From: Verticillium longisporum
Taxonomy: Eukaryota > Ascomycota > Sordariomycetes > Glomerellales > Plectosphaerellaceae
Length of the DNA stretch: 64,000 nt
Direction: 5' to 3'
Assembly: GCA_019188255.1 (NCBI GenBank)
Contig: JAETXT010000001.1
Location: 6,014,001-6,078,000 of the forward strand
This document shows, in pieces, positions 48,094 to 59,761 of this stretch. The notes under the pieces were generated by a model, which saw only the letters and a program-made list of their open reading frames with translations, searched no databases and was not told the origin of the DNA. Positions within the stretch are counted from its first letter, which is position 1. Each line of letters opens with the position of its first letter. Position numbers and translations under genes: made by a program.

Positions 48094-49075
48094 CTCCAGT
48101 TCGGATGTCACTACAAATGTGCAGCTGTGGATTATTTTCTTCGGGACCACGGATTACGGACACGAAGACGGGCGAAGGGAGCAATCGAGTCGTTGCGATC
48201 CTCAATCTAGAGCATCAGTCGTTGACTTTCGAAAAGATCGTCAGCAAACAATGGAAACCACACCTTCCCAGGAAGCGGGGGATAGTCAGCATGGCGGGTG
48301 TCATATGAAGACTCACGCGTAGACGGCAGCAGGGAACGATCAAGACGATGCTCTTCGGAAGGGGTCAAGTGGATGAGAAACTATGCAGGAGCGAGGATGG
48401 GGAGTGGATGGCCTGGGTCATCACGAAAGTGCAGCGCATGTGATGATGTAGGAAATCCAAACGGGCGGCATCTTCAGTGGCATCATGATATTTAATATCT
48501 ACCCACGTGCCGCGCGTGCCAGGCTCGCTTAAGGGTCGTCCATGGGTCGTTCTGCCTGAGGTACACCATGTTATGGGTGAAGGCTGGTGGCGAGCCGGAG
48601 ACGCGTTGACGTTCGGGTTGTAGCCTGAGGACCAAGGTCAGTGAACCTATCCATGTACTGTGCGCGAAGTAGACAGACCGTGGCTGCGTGGCAGCCATGG
48701 AACAAGATGCCGGATCGGAGAAAATCGTTGGTAAATGCAAGCAATCTCGCCTTCGCACAAGTCGTAAGATAAGACGAATTCAAACGACTCGGAGACATCT
48801 TGCTTGAATAGAACGAAATGATATTGGTGCATGTAGATGGCATGGTCCCCTCCAACAGGTTCTAAAAGTCTATTATATATAGGCCCGCGAAGAAGGAAAT
48901 GAAACAAAGAACAAGCAGCCCTGTCTAGATTACCTCAATGAAAAATCTAACCCATCCGTCTAGATCACTTGAAGAAAAAAATCTAAGCCATTAGCATCCC
49001 AGATTTATATCTCTATTACCGTCTGAAGTCTCAAAGAGTCATTTCAGCATCTTTCATCCCCCCCCCCCACCATCT
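48094..49075. other. Intergenic, no gene recognised
   Basis: About 980 bases between the ABC transporter stop and the hypothetical gene. A C-homopolymer (about 12 bases) lies near 49059-49070, just after the ABC transporter stop on the minus strand. Nothing else was seen. Confidence 0.5.
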
Positions 49076-52000
49076 TTACTTCCTCTTGATACCCTGCCCC
49101 CGGGGCACGCGGAACAGCCAGTACAGGCCGCAGGCCGCCACAATGTTGAAGAGAATGAATGCCCACCCAATGCCAAAGTTCCTCCATCGGTCGCCGAAGC
49201 TGATCTCGAAGGTGGCAAGGTAGTCGTCGGTCGTGCTCATCGGGCACCATCCGCACACGGTCTCGTCGCTGACATCAACGAGGTATCCACTGAAGCGCTG
49301 ACTGTATGGTTCCAGGAACTCGGCGCAGCTCATGGCCGCCTGGGCAGGGATGCGCACAATCTCTTCGGGCCTACAGACAACCTTGGCTCCGTGGAGAGCG
49401 GTGGACAGCGCGCCGCTGGCGAGGTAGGTCATGGGACTGACGCGGTACATGAAATCGGCCCAGATCGCAGGGAGGGTCGAGCGCACGGTGCCGATGCCGC
49501 AAAAGCTGAGGGCCAAGATGCAGATGAGCGCTGCGGGCACGCTGGCCAGGTCAGCGTGCTCAATGGCAGCGATGACGAACTGCGAGACGGTCGAGATCCA
49601 GAGGAAGAGCTGCCAAATGAAGAGGAACGTGGTGAAGCCACGAATTGTGACGTCGTCTGAGGTGGTGTTTTTGAAGAAGCCAGCGGGATAATACCAGCAG
49701 AAAAAGAAGAGAGCGGCGGCGGCGGTGTTCCAAACGAACTCGACGACAACATTGGAGAGCATGAAGGCAGACCAGCGGTAGATTTTGGAAGGGCGCTCGC
49801 GAACTTCGTAAAGCGCACGCTGCGGTACAAACATGGGCATGATCTGCTTGTTGAAGGGGTTGAAAATGAGGAAAGCCATGAAGAACGCGTAGAGCTGATT
49901 CTGGAGGCCTTGAAGACTATTGCTGGATGTGAAGCTGAATCCGATATAGAGAGCCTTGGACGTGTCAGCGGGCATTCCAAGTTTGAGTGTGTCCGAGTCA
50001 CTTACAAGGAGACCTGTGACAGCAATCTTCGACCACAGGTAGGATGGTGACCTCCAGAAATGCTTAAACACGCGGAGCAGGACCTCGCGGAACTGGGTCC
50101 AGAAGGAGGCGACGAATTCGTTGTGTTGCGAGGCCAAATCTTGCGCAGCGCTGCGCTCGACCGGGGTGTTTCCGTCTCGCAGACGCTGTAGCTCAGCCTT
50201 GGTCTCGCGATACTCGGGGAGTTGTGCCAGATGCTAAACCAATCGGGTCCGTCAGTCGAAGGAAGCGCGACCTTCACCATCCACTCCGCCGGGTTCTCGG
50301 CTGGAGGGCAAGGCGGCGCGCCATTTCTCTCGAGGTAATCAATCATCGTACGGGAGCCAGCACCAATGTCTGAAAGATGTCAGTATGTAGCTCGAAAGAC
50401 GGAAGGCAACGAGCATTACCTCCAAAGTAGACAGTTTTTCCGCCTGGTTGCAGTAGAAGAAGTCTGTCAAAGCGCGAGAAGAGCATGGCAGACGGCTGGT
50501 GGATGGTGCAGAGGACAGCCTGACCACTCTTTGCCAGTCGTTCAATGAGGTCGCAGATGGCCCAAGATGTCTGAGAGTCGAGACCGGAGGTCGGTTCGTC
50601 AAGGAAGACAAGCAGCTGAGGACGGGCAGCCAACTCGACGCCGATCGTCAACCGCTTGCGCTGTTCCACATTCAGGCCCTCGCCGGGCACACCAATGACA
50701 GCGTCGACAAAGGCCTCCATCTCCAGGGTCTTGATCACTTCGTCGACGTACGCAAGTTTCTCGGCACGAGGAATCTCAGCGCTCTGACGCAAGATTGCAC
50801 TGAACTCCAGAGCTTCTCTGACGGTCATAGTGTTCATGTGAAGGTCCTGCTGCTGAACGTAGCCTACGCGGTGAGGGAAGGACATGTCCGTCGGTTTTCC
50901 GTTGACAAGAGTGTCGCCAGTGAGCACACCCATCGTGACACGAGTGGCGAGAGCATCTAGGAGGGTGGTCTTTCCCGCTCCAGACGAGCCCTGTGGGTTG
51001 TCAGCAACACTCAAAACTGTGGACACGATCGACGTACCATCAAGGCGGTGACCACGCCAGGCTGCACCCATCCGTCGACGTGGTCAAGAATGCGACGGTC
51101 ATTGCCTTTGATCTTGACATCATAGCAGACGTCTTCCCAATGGAAAATGGGCTTTCCACAAGTGCTCGGGCTGGGCCTCTTCTCCTTCTCTAGCTTGTCG
51201 GTTTTCGCCTCAGCCGCAGGCTTTTCAGAGATGGGCCGCGAAGGCGTCTGGCTCTCCTCGTCCTTCTGTCCGGGTTTCTTGGAAAATGCAGGGAGTTTGC
51301 CTCGACGATACAGAAGAACCTCACCCTTGTTGACAGGAGGCTTGGCGTACTCAGCAGCGAAGATGTAGGTGCAGAAGAAGAAGATCAAGAAGCCGAAAAG
51401 GATACCGATGTTCCTGTATGATATCAGTATTCATTCGCATAACATAGATTCAGGCGATGTACCTCCACTTGTGGGCATGGTAGTACCCGAAGCTGATCTC
51501 AATATAGCGGTCGCCGGATACCATGGGATCGCCGGGAACTGCGCCAACGACAGTGCAGGTTCGGTTAGCCAGGGGAAGGTCATCGTAGCCGGGACCAGCA
51601 GGCGCGATGCTTGCACAGGGAAATTCGCGTCCGTGGTATTCATTCGCCAGGAGAGCCTCAAAGCCGTAGGCAAGAGGGTTGATGTAGTTCATCCACCTCG
51701 ACCAGCCGGGCATATAGTCTACAGGGATTGTGAAACCAGTGTAGACCATGACGCCCATGGTGATGAGAGCAACCGGCACCAACGCCTGGTCGGATGTGCG
51801 TGCGATCGAGGCCATGGTACGGTATACGCCCGACATGATGAGGAGAATGAGGAATACCGTGAAAACGAAGAAGAAGAATGCTCCAGGTTCGCGGCGGAGA
51901 TTGGCGAGGAAGTAAACAATCGTATTAAACAAGATAGCATTAGTAACCTTGTAGGGAAGTTCAAGAACGTAACTCGAAATTGCTTCGGCAGACTGATGAT

Positions 52001-53901
52001 AGAAAGCATATCGATTGTGCTTCTCGACAACGGGTCTCTGGATGTATAGGGTGAGGACCTGAAGGGGTCAGTCAGCTGCCACCTCTGGACTCCCAGACAT
52101 GCGTGGATCGCGGATGCAACCTACCTCGAGCTCGCTGGCAAAAGCATTGAACAAGAGTGCAAAAAACACAACAGCGCCGCGGGGATAGAAACTGCTTGTA
52201 TCGCCGGAGAGGTTGTAGAATGCACTACCCAAGACAAGACCCATGATCAAGTTGAAGCCGAGCTGTGCCACGGTAAATCCGGGATCCGCAATAAGGCGCT
52301 TCCATCCACGCCAGATACAGAGCATGACCTGGTCGAAGTAGGGAATGGTATAGGGCGATTTGAGTCGTTGTACCGAACTGCGCTCGACCTTTCGGCTGAA
52401 CGTGAACTCATCCATGCGCTGTTGTTGAGGATGCGCGGCATCGTATTGGTCGAGCTCAGTAATGAGAGCGGCACGTTCCTGCGAATCACGCCACCTGGCG
52501 GCGAACTCGTCAGGAGTGTTTGGGACCATTTGCTCGCATCCCGCCCTGATGCGACGTTCATGTGGCGACGTCATGGATGTTAGGAAATCGGCGGTGGTCT
52601 GCCTGTCAGGGCCTTCGGTTGAAGAGAGTGTCAGCTGTGAAGCAAGATTGGTCAGACAATCAAGCGCGACTTACATTCGAAGCCCAATTGCTCAAAGTAA
52701 TGTTTCGCATTTTCAGTACGGCCAAAGTAGATCTGACGGCCCTCGTACAGCACGGTGACTTTGTCAAAGGTCTGGACTGTCAGCTCACGTCGCTCTTCCA
52801 GAATGAAGGACCTTGGACTCACCTCGTAAGCCGCCTGGGGCGCCTGGTAGATGGCGACGACAGCAGCCACATTCATAATGTCTGCCTGAACGCGCAGGGT
52901 CTTGCAGAAGGAGATGGCGTTGGCGCTATCTAGGCCACGGGTGCTGTTGTCCCAGCATTGAAACTTGGCGCCCGTGAGGCATGCCTCTGCGATGCTGACG
53001 CGCTTGCGCTCGCCTCCAGAAACACCTCGAACGATATCATCGCCGACCTTTGTGTCAATGGTGTGGGAAATGCCAAAAGTGGCCATGATGACGTCGCGCA
53101 TGATACGAGCGTACTCATTCTTGTTGAAGCCGCCGGGGATCTTGGCAGGAACGCGAGCGCGCGCTGCGAATTCGAGAGTGTCGCCAACGGAGAGGGGCGC
53201 GAGGTGAACGTCAACCTCGGCGTTGTAGAGCACATCGCCCCGGAACCAATTGTGCATGTGGCTTGGGTCGATGCCTGGTTTGTGTTAGTGGTCATCCGGC
53301 CGGAAGGGGAAGGCTAGGATGAAGTACCTGTAAAGTTGATGTATGAGTCCTCTGTGATGTTGAGTCCGTCGGTACGCCCTGACAAGGTTTTGAGAAAGGT
53401 CGAGCATCCTGAGCCTGGGGGGCCGAGGACAAGTAGCATCTCCTTGGGATCAACGATGCCGTCGAACCCTTGCAAGATATCTACACGAGTAGCTGCACGA
53501 CCAGTGACCTTCCCGGCAAGAGTCGAGGTCAGGCTGAGAAGGATGTTGCCGGTGCTCTGCTGGTACTGGTCGCCCGAGGTGTGGCCAAAGACGCCCAAGT
53601 TACGGAACGCCACGCCGGCCTTGCGTGGGGGCGCCGTGTCAGGGTCGGCCTCAAATTCGCGTATGTAGGCCTGGGTCCAGAGGGTTCTGTCGAAATCCGC
53701 CGAGAAGGGATCCAAATTGCTACCCTTGACAGGGTTGAGGGCGCTGTTTGCTGTTCCATGGTCGAGTCTGGCCGACTGAGCCGTGATACGGCGGGCTAGT
53801 GCTTCGACTTGATCATGTGTTTCTGAGACTTCTGTCGAAGATGAGTGTCGAGACGAGGCAATATGCGTCTTCGCAGATGGCTCCTCGGAGTTGGCCCCCA
53901 T
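49076..53901 (-). CDS. PDR-type ABCG multidrug transporter, one frameshift
   Basis: Nine exons: 53328-53901, 52823-53274, 52675-52771, 52125-52612, 51463-52058, 51038-51413, 50420-50990, 50006-50369 and 49076-49954. Introns are 47-66 nt, and the protein is about 1,465 residues. The order is NBD-TMD-NBD-TMD. NBD1 has the degenerate PDR features: Walker [14 protein letters not shown], signature [10 protein letters not shown] and Walker [16 protein letters not shown]2 has [28 protein letters not shown] and [15 protein letters not shown]. Each TMD has six helices. PDR pumps export drugs, toxins and sterol-like compounds at the plasma membrane. In exon 8 the GGGG run at 50216-50219 is one base short. 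One more base gives the family motif [12 protein letters not shown] and keeps the frame; as given, translation stops early. The start at 53901 is the first in-frame ATG. Confidence 0.92.
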
Positions 53902-55084
53902 GATGGAGGGTTTATGACACCTTGAGGTGTTCGGTCGTGGCGTGTTCTTTCTCCTCAGGTGATTGTAGTAGAATAATCAGGTCCCGAAACTTCTCAAGCG
54001 AGAGCTGTTTGGTATAGCTCAGGGGCCTTAGTATTGAGCTGCTTTCGACTTCTCCTATGAATTCAAGTCAAAGAGAGGGGGAAACCCGGGCAAAGGTGAT
54101 CTTGGTAATGATCAGCGTGTCTGCCCCATCAGTGCTGTGAGGTGAATAATTGATCAAGGTGGCTTTATTATGACCAGAGTGGACAATTATCAACCCCTGT
54201 GATTCACCACGGTGTTCCACGGAAGCAACCGCTGCTTCTAGAATAGCATTCGTGGGTATCAGTAATAGCGGGAAACCAGAGCGCGTTGTGTGTGATCAGG
54301 CTAGGCGTGTTTTGGCGTGATGGGGGGTGGGCACGACAGAGTTGGCTCAGGGGAGCCGATGCTGGAAGCATAAATAAATGAGCTACACTCAACAGTACCA
54401 CGGCGAATAAAAAAAGGGAGTTTGATGGCAGAGAAGAGTCCCCGCTCCGTTGGCACAATGAAAAAGGAAAACAACATAGGAGCACGACTTCGGAGACATT
54501 TTGCAGCATGGGGGGCCTGGAACTTTAGGCCCCAAGGCGCGTCCAGTCGGGAGCGGAGGACTTTGATGGTGGAAGCCCATCCCACGCTTGCGAGATTTCA
54601 TGTCGAACGGGACGGGATTGACCAGGATTGCGCCGCCGGTGGCGCCTAGGCGAGCTCGCTGATGGCCAGGGGGGGTAAGGGCCGGAGTGGGCTGCATGAA
54701 TGAGGCTCCGGTGGGCTCGGCGGGTTCGACATTCGGGATGACCCACTGAACCCACCCAGCAGGTGGGTGGCTCATGGTGGAATGGTATGGTATAATCTGT
54801 TATTGTTAGATGTTTGATGGACTGGTTTGCCATGGCGTGCTGCCGGGACCTATCGGTCATCGACACTGGTCGAGTTTGAGGCCGTTGTTCGACTCGACGG
54901 CATGACGTTACTGACTAGGCGCCTCTGGACTGCATATGCTCATCCGAGGGCGCATAATGAGTGGCATGGAGCTGGTTGAATCGATTGAGGCTCCATCTCT
55001 GCCAAGCGAATATCAGCCCTGTGGCCTCGGCTTGGCGTAAGCCTCATACCAATACCAGATGATGCTTTTCGGCAAGGTGGCTCT

Positions 55085-55126
55085 CGGTCTTGACATGCCG
55101 GTCTTGACATGCCCGTCTTGACAGGC
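55085..55126. repeat. 14-nt tandem repeat, three copies
   Basis: Two exact adjacent copies and a third diverged copy of CGGTCTTGACATGC, in the divergent intergenic region. Confidence 0.85.
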
Positions 55127-55751
55127 CCGCGGGCGCAGGCGGCACGAACGGGCGTTGACCTCGGCCATTGTGGTGGGTTCACGAGTGGTGCGTTACTGAG
55201 TCGACCGATTCCAGATTATGCCGTCTCCGTCGGGGACACCGTGGGGTTGTCATGATAAGTACCTGGTCATGGCAGGTGCTTGCTCCCGGAATGCTAGCTG
55301 ATCGTAAGTGCCTGATGGAAGATGAAAGCAAATTGCTTGCCCGAAGACTTGCTTCGCTCGATCACTCGATCCTCGATCTGTCCGGCCACGCGATGGCCAG
55401 CGATTGTTGAACAAGGCCACAAGGCCACATGGCGAAGATGGCAGAGCGGCTCGAGCCGCCTTCACTTGTTCATCAGGAGTCAAAAGAAGGCTGTGGTCGG
55501 GTGGGGGCAGGAGGAGCCTGGAGCGGACTCGGGATAACACATGGGCCGCCACTCCGCCGGGACATGTCAGTCTACCTTAAAGGTACCTAATCCACAATGG
55601 TTCCACCAGCCACGATACCGACAAGCACCAGCCACTGGTCTTCATCGCATATCGACTGAGGCTGGAACAGCTGCCTGGAGTTGGTCGGTGTGCCGAATCG
55701 ACTCGCTGGAGGAAGGCAGTGATCCTCAACCCTCCGGAATGCTTCCACAGC

Positions 55752-55785
55752 CTAGGTAGCGTACCAAGTTACCTCCCTAGGTAGA
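55752..55785. promoter_or_regulatory. Paired CCTAGGTAG promoter motif
   Basis: Two copies of CCTAGGTAG about 24 bases apart, about 370-395 bases upstream of the dienelactone hydrolase ATG. Similar blocks lie upstream of the genes starting at 19932, 28009 and 37973. The core CCTAGG is palindromic. A regulatory role is inferred from recurrence only. Confidence 0.35.
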
Positions 55786-56146
55786 CAACCACACTCACGC
55801 CGTATCTCGCCTCAAGAAGACTGAACATCGGTACATTTGTCAACAGCTCTGCGGCCTGCCTGCTGTTTACATCCGGCGAACACGCAGAGACATGGCCAGA
55901 TTCTTCCTAGCGTCATGGATTCAGCCCTTCAGCTCCCAGGCAGGCCGAGTCAGAGTCGGCCACTCGCTGCTGAGGAGGGCTGCTGGTCCCCTTCTCATCC
56001 CCGCCCTCAGCCAAGCAGTTGAACCGATCGCATCGTCAAGATTGATCCTCGGCCTCTTCGACTTCGCATCGCCGAGTGACCATCTCTCCAATTGAACCTG
56101 TTGGTCAGCCGCAGAACAAGAGTCTGACGTCTCGTCTGCAACCACC

Positions 56147-57074
56147 ATGTCTTGTCCCGATTGCTTCAGCGGCGCCCTGCACAAGGGCATTCCACGGGGG
56201 CGCGTCACGACTCTCCACGGTCTCGACGTGTACATGACCGAGCCTCAAAACCAGCAGCCGGCCAAGGGCATCAACGCCGTGATACCCGACGTCTTTGGCG
56301 GGGAGTCCCCCAACGCCCGCCTCATCGCCGACAGATATGCCGACAAGGGCGGGTACAAGGTGTACCTCCCCGACTTCATGGACGGCCACGCCGCGCCCGT
56401 GTCCGTGCTCGCCAACATGCGTGCCATTTTCGGCGACGCCAACCTCCTCTCCAAAGCGTACGTCCCCGGTCTTTGGCCGCCATGCCCTCATCTCCTGCCT
56501 TGCCCCGTCAACCAAGCAACACACGTGCTGACCGGGGTGCCCCAGCCACCACCTCATCTCGGCTCTCCTAGTCGTCGTCCCCTTCTTCTACCGCAACCGC
56601 TTCGGCATCACCCACCCGCGCGTCAAGACCTTCTTCGCCGCCGTCCGCGCCGACGAGCCCGCCCTGTCCCTCGGCGCCGTCGGCTTCTGCTGGGGCGGCA
56701 AGCACACCGTGCTCCTCGCCCAAGGCCCCACCGGCGGCGGCGGCCCCGGCGACGATCATCACGACCGGCCCCTCATCGACGCCGCCTTTACCGGCCACCC
56801 CAGCTTCGTGGTCCTGCCCGGCGACCTCGAGAAGCTGGTCGTGCCGCTGTCCATTGCCGTTGGCAGCGAGGACAACCAGATTCCGACGGCCAAGGCCGAG
56901 CGGGTGCGGCCGGTCATCGAGGCCAGGAATGGCGAGATTGTAGTGTATGACGGGTCGACGCACGGGTTCGCGCTGCGGGCTTCGTTTCCAAAGGACGAAA
57001 AGGTGGACGGACCGGGTGAGGAAGCCGAGGACCAGTGTATCGCGTGGTTCAGAAAGCACTTTCGGGCGACTTGA
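56147..57074 (+). CDS. Dienelactone hydrolase-family protein
   Basis: Exons 56147-56457 and 56546-57074 (88-nt intron, GTACGT...CCCAG, phase 2) give 279 residues of alpha/beta-hydrolase fold. The DLH triad is visible: nucleophilic Cys in GFCWGGKH (about 152), Asp in GSEDNQIP (about 213) and His in STHGF (about 243). The N-terminal region (MSCPDCFSGALHKG, then INAVIPDVFGGESPN) matches many fungal DLH paralogues. Bacterial members open dienelactones in chlorocatechol breakdown; the fungal substrates are mostly unknown. No signal peptide is seen, so a cytosolic location is inferred. The start context is ACCACCATG. A Gly/Asp/His-rich insertion (GGGGPGDDHHD) follows the nucleophile region. Confidence 0.88.
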
Positions 57075-57425
57075 AAGTTGATGCCGTCTGGGAAGCGCCA
57101 CGCGTCACGGTCGAGAGTTTGGGGAGGGGCAACGTTACACGCCATTTCACGGGCCGAATCGATTGCGCCTCTTCGGAACCATAATGGCAGCGAGGCCTGA
57201 AGACTGCGGTCATGAGTAGTGTGATTTGATAATGGAGCACAAGGGTCGCCTTGAAAATGGCTGGACTTGTCTAAATCTTGTTCATTGGACAGACAACGGC
57301 GAGGGCAGGCAGCAAGCAAGCAAGACTGAATACGTCGTTCGTCATGTCCGTCTCCACCACGGAACCGCTTAGTGCCGCGTCACTCGATCCAACCGAGCGA
57401 CGTGCGCGTCCGTCCAAAACGCAAA
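57075..57425. other. 3' flank of the DLH gene
   Basis: 350 bases between the DLH stop and the 5S rRNA gene. Nothing is recognised. Confidence 0.5.
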
Positions 57426-57544
57426 ACATACAACACCAGGGATTCGCCGGTGGTCACCCACCCGACTACTGATCTGGCCCTTACTGGTTTATCAAAGGGA
57501 GAGCGGACGGGATCCCGAGCTTTCCAGTAGGTATGGTCGTATGT
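57426..57544 (-). rRNA. 5S ribosomal RNA
   Basis: A complete 119-nt fungal 5S rRNA lies on the minus strand. It begins ACATACGACCATA and ends TGTTGTATGT, and the two ends pair as helix I. Internal blocks typical of 5S genes are present: GGGATCCCGTCCGCTC, GGGCCAGATCAGTAG and GGTGGGTGACCACC. The copy appears intact and stands alone among protein genes, as is usual in filamentous ascomycetes where 5S genes are dispersed and read by RNA polymerase III from internal control regions. Confidence 0.95.
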
Positions 57545-58811
57545 GCTTGGAGAGCAGTTGTTCGTGGCTCATGTTTGTTCATGGTCGTGGTGGTACTGTT
57601 GTGGATTTGGCTGACGCTGCCAACCTAGGCGGAGCTGATGCTTTCTGGTTGGGAAAAGCCGCAGATATTGTTACTCTTTTACTCTCAGGTATTGATCTTG
57701 CATGCGCGTCTCAAGACACATCTGCGAGCACAGAGCATCTGACTGATCAATCTGCCTTGGGGCCCTGAAAAAAAAGTATATCCCCATCCGGCAGGACAAA
57801 CAGCTGACCACCGAGTTCACAACACGAGGAAGCGCTGCTCACCGTTCGGAGAGATCTGAATCAGCCCCTCGGCTGAGAAGGGATAACGTGCAATCAGAAC
57901 CGAGAGAAGACTATTTCTCCATAATGATAATGGCAAGCTGTGCATGCGTGTATGGATCTGCCCTACGATCGCCCACCCCAGCCCACTTCTTTCTAGCCGT
58001 GGCTTGGCTCATGATCTGTCTCAACGTCTTCATCGTCACCAGGCACACCTCACAACACCATCAAGATGGGATAATAATAGCAGCCTTCATGGCGTTGGGC
58101 TTACCTGGGGTAGGTGGATAGTGCCGGCTCAGCCGACAGGTAACCTAATGCGGCTGATCCGCGCGATGGCTGGTGCGGGGAGGACAACGTGCCCAACCAG
58201 CGCCCAGAGATTCCGTACAAACTTCCCGAAGTCTTGACTCAAACCAGCCTAGCTGACACCCCATAAGGCAGAGCCGGCTTGCCGTACGGGCTCTGTCTCG
58301 TAGGAGGGACCGGCTGGTGGAATAAGCATGAGCCAGCGTTTGTCGTGCTGCCGAGAGGGTCGACGTAGTGGTGGTGGTTCTGCACACCGTCCTGCATGCT
58401 GTCGGCAGACGTGACGTGGTGGGAACTGAGCATCTGGGGGAGCAGATTAGTCGTGACGGGCAGGGCTGAGCGTGGCGGAGGCGACGGCTGCTAGCTCCAG
58501 CCGCATGTCATCGTTTCTTCTGCCAGTCGCCGTCGAGTCTGCCAATGTCGCCGACGCTGTTGAACGGGAGTGTCTATTCTCGTGTTGAGAGACATGGCGG
58601 GGGCTGTTTACGAGACGATGGCCGACCTTTGGGCTATCAGCGATGAAAGCTTGAGTATAAAGATGGCAACATAGTCCGCTGAATGACAACTTCTGGTCTC
58701 ATCATCCAGCAAGTCATCGCTTCAAATCTTCTCGCACTCCAACAACTTACAGCCGACCACCTCCCTCTTTCCATCAAGCTTGTGCTCTTGTCAAATCACC
58801 CACTTATCAAA
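57545..58811. promoter_or_regulatory. Promoter region of the small secreted protein gene
   Basis: 1.27 kb without a gene. TACCTGGGGTAGGT occurs near 58103-58116. A GAGTATAAAGATGG sequence at about 58650-58665, roughly 155 bases before the ATG, is a plausible TATA element. The stretch just before the start is C/A/T-rich. Confidence 0.45.
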
Positions 58812-59110
58812 ATGCAGTTCCTCACTCTCCTCACCACCGCCGTCATTGCCGCCAGCTCGGCTGTTGCCCGCCCTGGCGACTACACTCCTCCTGCCGCAGG
58901 CTGCAAGCCGGGTACCTACTCCTGCGCTGTTGGCAAGTATGGCCAGCAAGGCTGGCAGGTCTGCAACACGTCTGAGCTCTGGGTGGTATGTTTGACCCCT
59001 GCCTATCCATACCGCCATGATGTTGACGATGTGCACAGTACGGCGGTGACTGCCCTCCTCACACTGCATGCAACTTCAACGAGCGGAACCAGAGCCCCTA
59101 CTGCATTTAG
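58812..59110 (+). CDS. Small secreted cysteine-rich protein
   Basis: Exons 58812-58985 and 59039-59110 (53-nt intron, GTATGT...CACAG, phase 0) give 81 residues. The signal peptide is about residues 1-18 (MQFLTLLTTAVIAASSAVA); the mature protein of about 62 residues has six cysteines, in GCKPGTYSC, WQVC, GDCPPHTAC and SPYCI. This spacing resembles a family of fungal secreted proteins of about 80-100 residues that is common in plant- and insect-associated species and has no established function. Three disulfides are likely. The start context is CAAAATGCAG. It could be an effector candidate or a cell-surface protein; the sequence does not decide. Confidence 0.82.
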
Positions 59111-59761
59111 AAGGGTGATGGCCGGAAGTATACGGGGCAGCGAGGGAGTTGATTAATAAGTGGCAAGGTGGTTTTTACTTTCTTCTCTTTTCATCGCGGG
59201 AGTCAATCGGGCGTCCGTCCATTCCTTCACGAAGGTTATTTGTCTACTTTTCTTTTTAATGAATCACCGGCACATTCTGCTCATGTTTGGAATGCAATAA
59301 ATGATACCGTGCAACTCAGTTGCGATGACTCCGTCTCGGACTTCATGTACGGGAGGGCCTTGAAGCTTGTCTTTGACTTCATGATGAAGCTCTTGTGAAA
59401 GGTGTAACATGGAGAATCAACGAAGGACGGCTGAATGCCCAAATAGTCTTGATATAGTTCAATTTCAGGGCATCCTCAAGTCGTCGGTCGTTGATCATGT
59501 GCGCTTGAGGCGTGAAATTTGGTGAGTTCGGACGGCATCGAAGTCACACGACGTCGCCATGTTTTCTCGGCATCGTCATTTACCTCCTTAAAACGCCAAT
59601 ACGAGAATCTCAAGTAAAGACTCGGTTGCTTACTGGACATGGAACTTTGGGAACGCCTCCCACCGGCTTGAACTCATCAACATATTCAGGGGTATACGTC
59701 CAACAATACAAGCAACGGAACCAAATGCTTCGAAACAATACACCATGCCATAGCCTCGCAT
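59111..59761. other. Tail-to-tail intergenic region
   Basis: 650 bases between converging genes. No gene or RNA is recognised. Confidence 0.5.

Larger units (their letters stand above)
53902..56146. promoter_or_regulatory. Divergent region, ABC transporter / dienelactone hydrolase
   Basis: 2.2 kb between two divergent starts, without a recognisable gene. It holds a three-copy 14-nt tandem repeat at 55085-55126 and two CCTAGGTAG blocks at about 55752-55785, within 400 bases of the hydrolase start. Short open frames show no family features. Confidence 0.45.
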
